Source of the DNA: TWA4 sp045121095 | GTDB taxonomy: Bacteria > Bacillota > Clostridia > Lachnospirales > Lachnospiraceae | Length of the DNA: 39,967 nt | Reading direction: 5' to 3' | Assembly: GCA_045121095.1 (NCBI GenBank) | Contig: JBGVFN010000197.1 | Location: 1 to 39,967, forward strand | In this document: positions 39,886-39,967 of the stretch, piece after piece | How the letters are laid out: every line of letters begins with the position of its first letter | Numbering within the stretch: the first letter of the stretch is position 1 | The notes under the pieces: generated by a model | Database searches by the model: none | What the model was told of the DNA's origin: nothing | The model's input: the letters and a program-made list of their open reading frames with translations, nothing else | Program-made: the position numbers and the translations under genes

Positions 39886-39967
39886 TTTTTCGCATAAAGG
39901 GATGTCTGTAAAATGACCACAGCAGCTGCGCACACATGAAACACCAGATGACCGGTTCGCAGATGAT
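39882..39967 (-). CDS. 3' end of a minus-strand gene (partial, membrane protein)
   Basis: The only open minus-strand frame at the right edge that looks protein-like ends at a TAG at 39882-39884 and reads RTGHLVFHVCAAAVVILQ then TSLYAKK. It is a hydrophobic helix followed by a short basic tail, as at the C-terminus of a small polytopic membrane protein. The pattern (GHxxFHxxxxxxxxLQ) resembles hemolysin III-like ends, but this is too short to identify. Its stop codon overlaps the right end of repeat copy E. Confidence 0.4.
   Translation of the reverse strand, partial: HLRTGHLVFHVCAAAVVILQTSLYAKK

Overview
The window reads as chromosomal DNA of an anaerobic Gram-positive bacterium of the class Clostridia, most likely a gut Lachnospiraceae (Blautia/Ruminococcus-like). 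The grounds are Gram-positive ribosome binding sites (AGGAGG) before nearly every gene, A+T-rich intergenic DNA with hairpin-plus-T terminators, and the gene set: a CdaR-type regulator next to a UgpC/MsmK sugar ATPase, AsnA, DacF, CvfB, a DUF368 transporter, rubredoxin, a LUD protein and an HAAS-domain protein. The genus is inference. I see no tRNA, rRNA, CRISPR array, prophage or transposase.

Layout. 1-1,044: a large nested inverted repeat, then a ferredoxin/NapH-like membrane iron-sulfur pair. 1,309-8,979: asnA, the S41 protease ctpA, a CdaR regulator, the sugar-ABC ATPase, cvfB and an acyl-ACP thioesterase, all on the minus strand and separated by terminators and repeat elements. 9,113-16,559: M19 dipeptidase, ppk, ppx, pheA and folC, a compact minus-strand run; ppx-ppk is a clear polyphosphate operon. 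16,679-18,723 (plus): a CmpB-type membrane protein and citrate synthase with a well-formed promoter. 18,805-23,273: dacF, a sugar-nucleotidyltransferase-like protein, a small acidic Cys-repeat protein (plus) and a transglutaminase-like lipoprotein. 23,582-29,243: DUF368 polyprenyl-phosphate transporter, beta-CASP nuclease, EamA exporter, LUD protein, rubredoxin, Crp/Fnr regulator. 29,311-31,647: a DUF975 membrane protein, a 104-aa orphan and the Mrp/NBP35 Fe-S carrier. 31,882-39,650: one long minus-strand run encoding a HAAS membrane protein, a Sel1-repeat protein, RecQ, an M20 peptidase, a DUF2201/VWA protein and its MoxR AAA+ partner. 39,882-39,967 is the 3' end of a further minus-strand gene.

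Common threads. Cell-envelope genes recur (dacF, DUF368, ctpA, transglutaminase-like lipoprotein), as do iron-sulfur/redox genes (ferredoxin, NapH-like protein, rubredoxin, Crp/Fnr, Mrp). The most unusual content is non-coding. A family of mosaic, hairpin-rich intergenic repeats bounded by GTAAC-nATTCAGC / GCTGAAC-nGTTAC ends occurs about seven times. A second repeat is built on AGAGCGTGTTTGAAAAA. There is a roughly 145-nt nested structure at the left edge, a 28-bp perfect palindrome against the mrp -35 box, a 16-bp palindrome in the Crp/Fnr leader, and a hairpin that buries the dacF ribosome binding site. The coding region with the least obvious function is the MoxR/DUF2201-VWA pair, whose zinc-peptidase-like motif has lost its glutamate.
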